Assembly: GCA_031276965.1 (NCBI GenBank)
Contig: JAISMC010000028.1
Coordinates: forward strand, 1 to 35,103
Reading direction: 5' to 3'
DNA: 35,103 nucleotides
DNA from: Treponema sp.
GTDB lineage: Bacteria > Spirochaetota > Spirochaetia > Treponematales > Breznakiellaceae
Positions 1 to 6,353 of the stretch are shown in pieces. Every line of letters begins with the position of its first letter. The stretch's first letter is position 1. The notes under the pieces were generated by a model, which saw only the letters and a list, made by a program, of their open reading frames with translations, was not told where the DNA came from and made no database searches. A program made the position numbers and the translations under genes.

Positions 1-486
1 TTTCACAATCCCGGAAAGGGAACCGCCATTGCCCGGATAAAAATGAAAAGCATCAAGGACGGCTCGGTGCTGACCCTGACCGTCCCCACCCAGCAGGAAG
101 TGGAGGATGCCCAGGTGGACGTTCACACCTGCCAGTACCAGTATGCGGATCAGGACAACTATCATTTTATGGATAACGAAACCTACGATCAGCACGAGGT
201 GCCCATTTCCGAAATGGAAGAAAAAAAGTATTACCTGAAAGAGGGCGATTCCTACGAACTTACCATCTGGGAAGGCAAGGTCATCGACATCAAAATACCT
301 TACAAGGTGGTTTTTACCGTGGCGGAGAGCGAAAACTACGTCAAGGGCGATACGGTTTCCGGGGCCACCAAACCCATTGTAACCGAAACGGGCCTTACCG
401 TCCGGGTGCCCCTTTTTATCAAACAGGGTGAAAAAATTCTTGTAAACACCGAAACCAACGAATATGTGGAGCGGGTGAATTCCTAG
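1..486 (+). CDS. efp: Elongation factor P (5' end outside the window)
   Basis: EF-P binds ribosomes stalled at proline-rich stretches and helps form the peptide bond. The reading frame is open from base 1, so the first roughly 30 residues lie upstream. The visible part begins with the PGKG loop (codons 4-7). The lysine of this loop at 16-18 matches the tip residue that is modified in many bacteria. The two OB-fold domains follow, with the conserved segments HFMDNETYDQ, VKGDT, GATKP and VRVPLFI and the end EYVERVNS. The length and C-terminus are normal for the family. The TAG stop (484-486) is also the first triplet of a structured repeat found again after leuS. Identification is secure; only the N-terminus is missing. 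Confidence 0.97.
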   Translation, partial: FHNPGKGTAIARIKMKSIKDGSVLTLTVPTQQEVEDAQVDVHTCQYQYADQDNYHFMDNETYDQHEVPISEMEEKKYYLKEGDSYELTIWEGKVIDIKIPYKVVFTVAESENYVKGDTVSGATKPIVTETGLTVRVPLFIKQGEKILVNTETNEYVERVNS

Positions 487-650
487 GAGTTTGTTGCGCT
501 TCGCGCACAAAACCCTCAAAAATCGCCGGTAAGGCGATTTTTACCTTGCAAGCTCCGTTCGGACCAAAGGTCCGCGGATGCCGGATAATCGTGGTTTTTA
601 TGGTTTTTTCAATGAAAAAACCATAAAAACCTACACGTGCAACAGGCTCC
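484..650 (+). repeat. Structured multi-hairpin repeat, copy A (after efp)
   Basis: The element starts at the efp stop codon and shares with 12258-12402 its first bases (TAGGAGTTTGTTGCGCTTCG), an ATAATCG box and a right end containing CAACAGGCT. It holds a terminator hairpin (518-542) and an 18-bp perfect stem (593-610 with 614-631, loop AAT). Bases 486-497 can pair with 639-650 over 12 bp including two G-U pairs, closing the whole element. A competing pairing of 486-494 with GCAAGCTCC near 547-555 is also possible. Nothing in it looks protein coding. Confidence 0.8.
518..542 (+). terminator. Intrinsic terminator of efp
   Basis: A 10-bp perfect stem (518-527 with 533-542, loop GGTAA) has an A-run on its left arm and a T-run on its right arm. 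It could therefore end transcripts from either side. It lies 31 nt after the efp stop and inside repeat copy A. Confidence 0.75.
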
Positions 651-699
651 TGGCGGCCGGTTTTCACGGCGGGCCGGCCGGAAATTTTCCGGCGGAGGC

Positions 700-1356
700 T
701 TATCTTGACCCCGCCTTCAGCAGCTGATCCGTCATATCGGTAAATTCGGAACTGACAAACATAGTCTGTATGGCCTTCTGTATTCCTATGCGCCGCAGGG
801 AGGAACTGGACGAAATATAGCGCACATAGGTCATCGGTTTTCCGTCTACGGTGATACGTTCAAAGTACCATTCGCCGTTTACATCCCGGATGTTGCCGTC
901 GTCGTTAATGTGGTTAAAGGTGAGGACAAATTTATCCTGAGTATCCACCGTTTCCCGGACCAGCACCGTATAGCGGCCGGAATAGGAAAACCCCAGAAGC
1001 CCCACGGTAATCCGCACATCCTGATAGACTCCGCCGTCTGCGGTAGCGCCGGCAATCCGGGAACTGGTATTCCTCTTAAAGTACTTGGGATAGTTCAGGT
1101 AATCGGTGATAATATAACGCAGCCTGGCCATGGGTATGTCGGTGGTTACATGGGTATCCGCAAACATGGTGATCCAGGTATTGTTGCTGCCGTCCTTGAA
1201 AGAAGTAACCCTGGATGAAACAATTGTAGACCTGTTATAAATCCTTTTAAAATCCGTATCCGGCGCAATACCGGCGTCGGCAGAAGTTTCAAAGGCCGGG
1301 ACCAAAAAAACGGAAAACAACAAAAGTCCCCGTTTCAAAATACTTTTATAGATCAT
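700..1356 (-). CDS. Secreted START/SRPBCC-like protein, paralogue 2
   Basis: This 218-aa protein has a lysine/arginine start and a hydrophobic stretch typical of a signal peptide (residues 1 to about 27, with possible cleavage near SADA). The rest resembles the START/polyketide-cyclase helix-grip fold, which binds hydrophobic ligands. Visible blocks are FADTHVTTDIPMARLRYIITDY, YPKYFKR, VRETVD and VNGEWYFER followed by a final helix. It is clearly a paralogue of the next gene upstream, with the same order of motifs. The ATG lies 13 nt after that gene's stop, so the two are probably one transcript. No strong ribosome site is visible and the start abuts a 20-bp palindrome. The ligand is unknown. 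The fold call is from motif pattern only. Confidence 0.75.
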   Translation of the reverse strand: MIYKSILKRGLLLFSVFLVPAFETSADAGIAPDTDFKRIYNRSTIVSSRVTSFKDGSNNTWITMFADTHVTTDIPMARLRYIITDYLNYPKYFKRNTSSRIAGATADGGVYQDVRITVGLLGFSYSGRYTVLVRETVDTQDKFVLTFNHINDDGNIRDVNGEWYFERITVDGKPMTYVRYISSSSSLRRIGIQKAIQTMFVSSEFTDMTDQLLKAGSR

Positions 1357-1376
1357 GTTTTAACTATAGTTAAAAC
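1357..1376. promoter_or_regulatory. 20-bp perfect palindrome between the START-like genes
   Basis: GTTTTAACTATAGTTAAAAC reads identically on both strands. It spans the TAA stop of the upstream gene and abuts the ATG of the downstream gene. With no loop it is a poor RNA terminator. A dimeric protein binding site is possible but unproven. Confidence 0.4.
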
Positions 1377-2077
1377 GACGGATTTTGAATACCCTGGAGG
1401 TTCGACGCCGCCGCAAGCAGCTGTTCCAGGATGCTGATCATTTCGGGGCCCAGCGCCAAGGACATGGCGGTTTTCTGCAGCGGTATCTTCCTTGCCGTGG
1501 CGCCCGAAAGGGTAAACCGCACATAGGTCAGGCCCCCCGGAGAGGCTCCGCTGTCCCTGGCCCCGGATGGCGCCGGATCGATCCTCTCAAAGCGCCACTC
1601 TCCGTATACTCTCCGGATAGTACCGGTCTCCGAAGTATAGGTAAACCCAAGGGAAAAGCTTGAAGCAGAATTGGACAGCTCCCGGACAAATACAACAAAG
1701 TGCCCCGTAAAGGACATGCCCATCAGCTTGACCGTCATCTCCAGATCCTGAAACACCCCCTCTTCGGTAAGGGCGGCAATTCCGGAACGGCTGCATCTTT
1801 TAAAATAACGGTGATACTGCCCGTAATCGCTGATCACCGAGCGCAGCTTATACAGCGGAATACCGGCGCTTACATGGGCGTCGGCAAACATCATAATCCG
1901 GGGGTCCCCCCTGGGGGAGTACACATCGAGGCTGATCATCTCGGGTTTATTAAAAATTTTCCAGGGATCCGTACCGGGATAGAGGGCGGTGTTTTCGCCG
2001 GCGGACAGCGGCGCTAAAGAAGGGTACAGGAAGGCCCATATCAGGCAGACCTGCTTTAATTTTGTCTTAGGGTTCAT
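1370..2077 (-). CDS. Secreted START/SRPBCC-like protein, paralogue 1
   Basis: This is a 235-aa protein with an apparent signal peptide (residues 1 to about 27, possible cleavage after PLSAGE). The START-like body parallels its downstream neighbour: FADAHVSAGIPLYKLRSVISDY, YHRYFKR, FVREL and VYGEWRFER. An extra proline/glycine-rich loop (SGARDSGASPGG) occurs before the last beta strand. It is the first gene of the pair. A strong promoter at 2084-2112 leaves exactly 6 nt between the -10 box and the ATG, and no Shine-Dalgarno sequence is present, so the mRNA may be leaderless. The function is not recognised beyond a probable lipid-binding or hydrophobic-ligand fold in the envelope. Confidence 0.75.
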   Translation of the reverse strand: MNPKTKLKQVCLIWAFLYPSLAPLSAGENTALYPGTDPWKIFNKPEMISLDVYSPRGDPRIMMFADAHVSAGIPLYKLRSVISDYGQYHRYFKRCSRSGIAALTEEGVFQDLEMTVKLMGMSFTGHFVVFVRELSNSASSFSLGFTYTSETGTIRRVYGEWRFERIDPAPSGARDSGASPGGLTYVRFTLSGATARKIPLQKTAMSLALGPEMISILEQLLAAASNLQGIQNPSF

Positions 2078-2083
2078 ACGATC

Positions 2084-2112
2084 ATCATAGTGGGAGAAGC
2101 GTTTTTTGACAA
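2084..2112 (-). promoter_or_regulatory. Promoter of the START-like gene pair, probably leaderless
   Basis: On the minus strand, TTGTCA (2107-2112) is followed by a 17-nt spacer and TATGAT (2084-2089). The ATG of the gene begins 6 nt after the -10 box, at the expected transcription start itself. Confidence 0.65.
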
Positions 2113-2152
2113 ACGCCGCGGGGAATGCGTTTCAACCGAAACACACAAAACG

Positions 2153-2175
2153 GAAAACCGGACCGGGAAGCCGGT
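2153..2175 (-). terminator. Possible terminator of the cbiMQO operon
   Basis: Downstream of the cbiO stop the minus-strand RNA can form a short stem (ACCGG/CCGGT at 2162-2175, loop CTTC) followed by CCGG and a run of four T. The stem is short, so the call is tentative. Confidence 0.35.
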
Positions 2176-2181
2176 ATCGCG

Positions 2182-2886
2182 TTACCGGTAAAAAATTTCT
2201 TCCATAAGCTCCCGGTCCGCCAAGATGTTCCGGGTTTCTCCCTGGGCGGCTAATTCCCCGTCTTTAAGCAGGAAGATCCGGGAACAAAGCCCCTCCGCAA
2301 AGGCTATGTCGTGGGTGGCGATGATCTTTGCCTGGGGCAGATTCTTTATAAGAGCGGTCAGATCCCTCCGGGCCCGGGGATCGAGAAAGGCGGTAGGTTC
2401 GTCAAAGAGCAGAAGCTCCGGCTCCATGGTTAAAACTGCGGCAATCGCCGCAAGGCGCGTTTCTCCCCCCGAAAGCCTGAGGGGAGACCGGTCCCGGAGA
2501 AAGCCTATCCCCAGTTTTGCAAGAACCGCCTCCGCCCGGCGGGCCGCATCCGCTTCCCCAAGTCCCATGTTCCGGGGACCAAAGAGCAGATCCTCCCAGA
2601 TACTGGCCATAAAAAGCTGGTCCCCGGGATTTTGAAAGATAAGTCCGATACGTCGGCGCAGTCCGGTTCCGGGCCGGATCCCCGGATCAAGCTCAGAGCC
2701 TTCCAGGATAATGCTCCCCGACTGCAGGGGCAGTATTCCCGCCAGGGTAAGGAGGAGGCTGGTCTTTCCCGCCCCGTTGGCGCCTATCAGCGCGGCGCAT
2801 TCCCCCGCCTCCAGGTCAAGGCTGAGATTCCGTATAACCGGAACCCCGCCGGGGTAGGCCGCCGTTACATTCCGCAGGGCTAAAAT
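2182..2886 (-). CDS. cbiO: Nickel/cobalt ECF importer ATPase CbiO (apparent ATT start)
   Basis: This is the ATP-hydrolysing subunit of an ECF-type metal importer. It shows a complete ABC ATPase: Walker A GANGAGKTS, Q-loop FQNPGDQLF, signature LSGGE, Walker B LLLFDEPTAFLDPR and switch histidine in ATHD. CbiO proteins usually begin a few residues before the LRNV segment. No ATG, GTG or TTG exists at that place. Instead ATT at 2884-2886 sits 7 nt after GGAG, which overlaps the cbiQ stop. The longer open frame (to 3069) would read through cbiQ coding sequence and gives an unlikely N-terminus. cbiO ends the cbiM-cbiQ-cbiO operon, and the lar genes nearby suggest that nickel is the substrate. The function is secure; the start is inferred. 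Confidence 0.9.
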   Translation of the reverse strand: MLALRNVTAAYPGGVPVIRNLSLDLEAGECAALIGANGAGKTSLLLTLAGILPLQSGSIILEGSELDPGIRPGTGLRRRIGLIFQNPGDQLFMASIWEDLLFGPRNMGLGEADAARRAEAVLAKLGIGFLRDRSPLRLSGGETRLAAIAAVLTMEPELLLFDEPTAFLDPRARRDLTALIKNLPQAKIIATHDIAFAEGLCSRIFLLKDGELAAQGETRNILADRELMEEIFYR

Positions 2887-2890
2887 AGCG

Positions 2891-3712
2891 TTACTCCGGT
2901 CCGGTGATAAGCTTCCCCAGGATGAGGGGAAGATCCGCCAGGCGGAAAAGGAGACATCCCGGAATAAGGACCCCAAGAAAGATACCGTCCCCCTTTGTAA
3001 AAGGCAGGGGATCCGGAACGCCCGGAACGGCCTTGACGCCGGCATAGCCCCGGCACTGCATGGCGGCATAGATCCGTTCCGCCCGGCGGACGCTCCGGAT
3101 CAGGAGCTGCCCTATAAAACTTCCCATGTGCATGATGGCAATCCCCCTCCCGCCGCCCCGCAGGGTATAGGCTCTGACCATGGAACGGACCTCCCCCGCC
3201 AGAACCCCCATGTACCGGTACATGATCTCTATCACCGTGATAAAGAGGGCTGGTATGTGGAAACGGCGCAGTTGGGCCGAAAGCCGGTGAAAGGGGGTTG
3301 TCGCCGCCAGGATCAAAACCGCGGCAACGCAGAGGCAGCTCCGCAGGAGCAGGGTACAGAGGGAGACAAAGCCCCGGGTAACGGGGATGGACCAGGGGCC
3401 GAATCCGGCGATAACAAAGAGAGGGGTCCGTTCCAGGAAGAGATTGGACAATCCCGCAAAAAGGCAAAAAGGCAGAGCCGCCAGCGCCGGTTTTACAAAG
3501 AGCCTGGGGGACAGTTCCGCCAGAGCTATCAGCACGCTGGGATAAAGAAGGAAAGGAAGCAGCCGGGAAAAGCTGTAACGGTCAAAGGAGATCACCGCCG
3601 CTATATAACAAAGGGCGGCGGCTATCTTGGCTCCGGGATGCAGGCGGTGAATGGGGCTCCGGCCCAGGGCGGCCTGTTCCAGGGCGTAGATATCCCCAAA
3701 CTTGTCCTGCAT
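2891..3712 (-). CDS. cbiQ: Nickel/cobalt ECF importer membrane subunit CbiQ
   Basis: CbiQ (EcfT) is the integral membrane subunit that couples CbiO to the CbiM substrate-binding component. The protein has several hydrophobic segments and the conserved cytoplasmic coupling region with RSVRRAERIYAAMQCRGY, the Ala-x-x-x-Arg-Gly motif that contacts the ATPases. I chose ATG at 3710-3712 because GAGG lies 6 nt upstream. A TTG at 3722-3724, overlapping the cbiM stop, is the alternative and adds four residues. The stop lies just before the cbiO start, and its last bases supply the cbiO ribosome site. Order and tight packing match the lar-associated importer of lactobacilli (LarMN-Q-O). Confidence 0.93.
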   Translation of the reverse strand: MQDKFGDIYALEQAALGRSPIHRLHPGAKIAAALCYIAAVISFDRYSFSRLLPFLLYPSVLIALAELSPRLFVKPALAALPFCLFAGLSNLFLERTPLFVIAGFGPWSIPVTRGFVSLCTLLLRSCLCVAAVLILAATTPFHRLSAQLRRFHIPALFITVIEIMYRYMGVLAGEVRSMVRAYTLRGGGRGIAIMHMGSFIGQLLIRSVRRAERIYAAMQCRGYAGVKAVPGVPDPLPFTKGDGIFLGVLIPGCLLFRLADLPLILGKLITGPE

Positions 3713-3720
3713 GTCCTGCC

Positions 3721-4776
3721 TCAAACGGCCTTAGCCTTGTTCCGTTTCACGAGGTATATGACAAAGCCCGCCCCGCCCGCCAGGAAAAAGCTCATGGCCG
3801 CCCCGGCTATCCCCGCCAGCGCCGTTCCGGCGGAACCGGCGGAAACGCCGGGGAACGTATAGTCCGGCATAAAGGCGGTGTTCTCCTGTATCGCCTCCGC
3901 CCGGCGGAAGGCCGGTCCTTCCGCTTCAAGTTCGGCGCTTCCTGAGGTCCTCTCTATCGCCCATTCAAGGCCGTCGGGATAGGCCGAAGCAAATATGGAG
4001 AGGAGCCCCCCGGTAAGAAGGGCCAGCGCCCCCAGCAACACGAGGGATTTTTTGATGGAACCCCAGGGGGCCGTCTTCCCCGATGCCGCTCCACCGGAAA
4101 CATCCTTTCCCCGGAGGGGGAAAATAGTCTGAGCCGCGGAATTCTCCAGAATCTCAGGATTCGCCTTGTAGACAAAATTAAGAACCAGCGAGGTAACGAT
4201 CCCCTCCCCTATGCCGATGGCAAGGTGGATGGGCTGCATAAGAAGGACAAAAACAGAGAAAGGCAGGGCGGTAATCCCCGATACCAGGGTTTCCAGAACC
4301 ACCGCAAAGGCCCCAAGCTGAAGCCCCGCCACAACGGCAAGCGCCGATGCCGCCGTTATCCGGGGAACCGTAAATCCTTTCCGCGCCAGGGGCTTAAAGA
4401 TCAGCGGGTAGATGATCAGCGCGGGGATTACCCCCATGTTAAAGATATTACATCCCAGAGCGAGGAGGCCGCCGTCGGCAAAGAAGAGGCATTGAATTAC
4501 CAGTACCGCGGCGATGGTCAGCAGGCCGGGAAAGGCCCCCAGCAGGGCGGCCAGGAGAATACCCCCGCCTATATGGCCCGAAGAACCGGTACCGGGAATG
4601 GTAAAGTTGATCATCTGGGCCGCAAAAACAAAGGCCCCCGCCACTGCCATCAGGGGAACCTTTTTCTCCCCCGGATCATCCTTTATCTTCGCCGTGGCAT
4701 AAACGGCGGAAGCGGCGCTTAGGGTCCACATAACTCCCCCCACAGCGGGAGAGATGAGCGCATCAGCCATGTGCAT
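3721..4776 (-). CDS. cbiM: Nickel/cobalt ECF importer substrate-binding protein CbiM with C-terminal PDGLE/CbiN-like part
   Basis: This is the S-component that binds the metal in the membrane. The N-terminus MHMADALISPAVGG is the hallmark of the family, where the first residues and His2 form the Ni/Co site. About seven hydrophobic segments follow. After residue 225 a linker leads to a transmembrane helix, a PDGLEWA motif (near residue 265) and a final helix. This equals a CbiN-type domain fused as in NikMN/LarMN. The ATG at 4774-4776 is preceded by GGAGG at 6 nt spacing; longer open frames upstream have no support. The gene is the first of cbiMQO and has its own promoter and a leader of about 140 nt. 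Nickel is preferred as substrate because larBCE adjoin, but cobalt cannot be excluded. Confidence 0.93.
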   Translation of the reverse strand: MHMADALISPAVGGVMWTLSAASAVYATAKIKDDPGEKKVPLMAVAGAFVFAAQMINFTIPGTGSSGHIGGGILLAALLGAFPGLLTIAAVLVIQCLFFADGGLLALGCNIFNMGVIPALIIYPLIFKPLARKGFTVPRITAASALAVVAGLQLGAFAVVLETLVSGITALPFSVFVLLMQPIHLAIGIGEGIVTSLVLNFVYKANPEILENSAAQTIFPLRGKDVSGGAASGKTAPWGSIKKSLVLLGALALLTGGLLSIFASAYPDGLEWAIERTSGSAELEAEGPAFRRAEAIQENTAFMPDYTFPGVSAGSAGTALAGIAGAAMSFFLAGGAGFVIYLVKRNKAKAV

Positions 4777-4918
4777 AGAATACCTCCAAAAATACCATGA
4801 ACGCCCTTCGGCGGCGTACAATCAAACCATGTTTGATCGTTCAATACCTTCGTGGTATCACTCGGAAGCGGAACGAAAGAACAGCCGCCTTCATGGCGGC
4901 GGATTCGCAGACCGGATG
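4777..4918 (-). promoter_or_regulatory. Long structured 5' leader of cbiMQO
   Basis: About 142 nt separate the predicted transcription start from the ATG. On the RNA strand there is a hairpin with loop AUGAA (4884-4889 with 4895-4900) enclosed by a 4-5 bp outer stem, then AUACC-ACGAA-GGUAU (4844-4858), then a 7-bp stem with an AUG loop near 4822-4840. The larE leader has related hairpins. No cobalamin-riboswitch core was recognised. A metal-sensing RNA is an inference. Confidence 0.35.
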
Positions 4919-4924
4919 CTGTGG

Positions 4925-4953
4925 ATTGTATGTACAAAGAGCCCCCTTGTCAA
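4925..4953 (-). promoter_or_regulatory. Promoter of cbiMQO
   Basis: On the minus strand, TTGACA (4948-4953) and TACAAT (4925-4930) are separated by exactly 17 nt, close to the sigma-70 consensus. The -35 box overlaps the -35 box of the divergent LRR gene. Confidence 0.75.
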
Positions 4954-4975
4954 CTCCGGCGGCGGAAATTATCAT
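4947..4975 (+). promoter_or_regulatory. Promoter of the LRR gene, probably leaderless
   Basis: TTGTCA (4947-4952), a 17-nt spacer and TATCAT (4970-4975) are followed after 6 nt by the ATG at 4982. No ribosome site lies between. The -35 hexamer shares five bases with that of cbiM on the other strand. Confidence 0.6.
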
Positions 4976-4981
4976 AGTATC

Positions 4982-5644
4982 ATGCTGAAAAAAAGAGGCC
5001 CCCTTCTCATAACTATGATCCTCTTCGGCGCGGCGCTCTTTGCCCAGTCCGAGGATGATTTTGACATTCTGCAGAACCGGGCGGGGGGTATCACCATTAC
5101 CGGTTACCGGGGGACGGAAAAAAACGTGGCCATCCCCGAAACCATAGGCGGCATGAAGGTAACCATCATCGGGCTCAGGGCCTTTTTCAACAAATCCCTC
5201 ACGGGCGTTGCCATTCCTGAAACCGTTACCTATTTGGAATCTCAGGCCTTTGCCAACAACCGGTTAAACTCCCTTACCATGCTTAACTGCGTTATCATCG
5301 GATACGGCGCCTTTGCGGATAATCAGCTGACGGAGCTGATTCTTCCCGAGGGGGCCGCCACCATCGGACCCATGGCCTTTGCCCGCAACCGCCTGGCCGG
5401 CATTGTCATCCCCGGCAGCGTCATCCATATTGGAAACAGCGCCTTCGAGGGGAACCCCCTCAGATCCGTTGCCATAGGGGCAAACCGGAATATCGATAAC
5501 GGCCAGGGCTTCGATCCTTCCTTTGTAAACTACTATGTCAGCACCGGAAAAAAGGCGGGAACCTACGTCAGGGAGAACAGGGTTTGGACCCTGCGGGCGG
5601 AGCCGGATCTTGGCCGGGAGAACCCAGACGGTTTATCAGATTAG
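4982..5644 (+). CDS. BspA-like leucine-rich-repeat secreted protein
   Basis: This 220-aa protein has a signal peptide (KKRG, hydrophobic core, FAQSEDD) and four to five repeats of the LRR_5/BspA type, each about 23 residues with the pattern AFxxNxLTxxxIPExVxxIGxxAF. The end FVNYYVSTGKKAGTYVRENRVWT is the usual capping tail in treponemal members. These proteins are generally secreted or surface bound and mediate contacts, but the partner is unknown. I set the start at 4982 because the signal peptide begins there. The frame is open to 4754 but that part has no coding character. The gene interrupts the nickel gene block on the opposite strand, and its 3' end overlaps larB by 77 nt. A promoter with a -10 box 6 nt before ATG suggests a leaderless mRNA. 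Confidence 0.85.
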   Translation: MLKKRGPLLITMILFGAALFAQSEDDFDILQNRAGGITITGYRGTEKNVAIPETIGGMKVTIIGLRAFFNKSLTGVAIPETVTYLESQAFANNRLNSLTMLNCVIIGYGAFADNQLTELILPEGAATIGPMAFARNRLAGIVIPGSVIHIGNSAFEGNPLRSVAIGANRNIDNGQGFDPSFVNYYVSTGKKAGTYVRENRVWTLRAEPDLGRENPDGLSD

Positions 5645-6353
5645 CCTGGTATCCCGCTCCGAATCCGTTATCAATATTGACCACCGAGATCCCCGGCGAA
5701 CAGGAAGTTAACATCCCCAGCAGGGCCGAAACGCCGCGGAAGGAAGCTCCGTAGCCCACGCTGGTGGGCAGGGCTATCACCGGCGCGGAGACCAGGCCGG
5801 CGATGACCCCCGCCAGGGCGCCTTCCATCCCCGCGGCGGCAATGATAACCCTTGCCCGTCTGATATCCGGAAGCCGGGCAAAGAGCCGGTGTATCCCCGC
5901 CACCCCCACGTCGGCGATAAGTTCAACCCGGCTGCCGAAAAATTCCGCCGTTACCGCCGCCTCTCTGGCGGCGGGCAGATCGGAGGTGCCCGCGGCCACC
6001 ACCGTTACCAGTCCCCGCCTCTCCCTCCCCTCCCCCAGGGTAAGGGTCCCGGCGATTTCGTCCCGGACCGCTTCAGGAAAACGGGAACATATCCTCTCCG
6101 CCAGACCGGGACCGGCCCTGGTCCCCAGTACGGGTATGTTTTTCGCCCGCATGGCGCCGATAATCGCCTCCGCCTGATCCGCAGTTTTTCCGCCGCAGAA
6201 AACCGCCTCGGGATAACCGGTCCGTTCCTCCCGGCGGCTGTCGATAACCGCAAAGCCCAGATCCTCCTTGTACAGCGCATCAATGAGAGCCGCGGCCTCC
6301 TCCGGGGAAAGGGAACCGGCCCCCAGGGACTGCAGAATGTCCCGGATCTTCAC
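5568..6353 (-). CDS. larB: Nickel-pincer cofactor carboxylase/hydrolase LarB
   Basis: LarB carboxylates the pyridinium ring of nicotinic acid adenine dinucleotide and cleaves off AMP, the first step of nickel-pincer nucleotide synthesis. The C-terminal half is related to PurE (AIR carboxylase): VVAAGTSDLPAAREA, DVGVAGIHRL, AAGMEGALAGVIAGL and ALPTSVGYGASFRG, ending NIDNGFGAGY. The length (261 aa) fits the family, with a short proline-rich tail (GSPGQDPAPPAGSKPCSP) that overlaps the convergent LRR gene. The start is GTG at 6351-6353, overlapping the larC stop as GTGA, with GGAGGAG five nt before it. Translation coupled to larC is likely. It is the last gene of larE-larC-larB. Confidence 0.95.
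   Translation of the reverse strand: MKIRDILQSLGAGSLSPEEAAALIDALYKEDLGFAVIDSRREERTGYPEAVFCGGKTADQAEAIIGAMRAKNIPVLGTRAGPGLAERICSRFPEAVRDEIAGTLTLGEGRERRGLVTVVAAGTSDLPAAREAAVTAEFFGSRVELIADVGVAGIHRLFARLPDIRRARVIIAAAGMEGALAGVIAGLVSAPVIALPTSVGYGASFRGVSALLGMLTSCSPGISVVNIDNGFGAGYQANLINRLGSPGQDPAPPAGSKPCSP

Noticed and set aside
2887-3069. Upstream extension of cbiO to an earlier start
   Set aside because: It would be encoded entirely inside cbiQ in another frame and gives a non-family N-terminus of about 60 residues.
4777-4918. Cobalamin riboswitch upstream of cbiM
   Set aside because: The conserved core elements expected of that class, such as the GCCACTG box, were not found.
4754-4981. Upstream extension of the LRR open frame
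   Set aside because: It overlaps the cbiM start, leader and both promoters, and the signal peptide begins at 4982.
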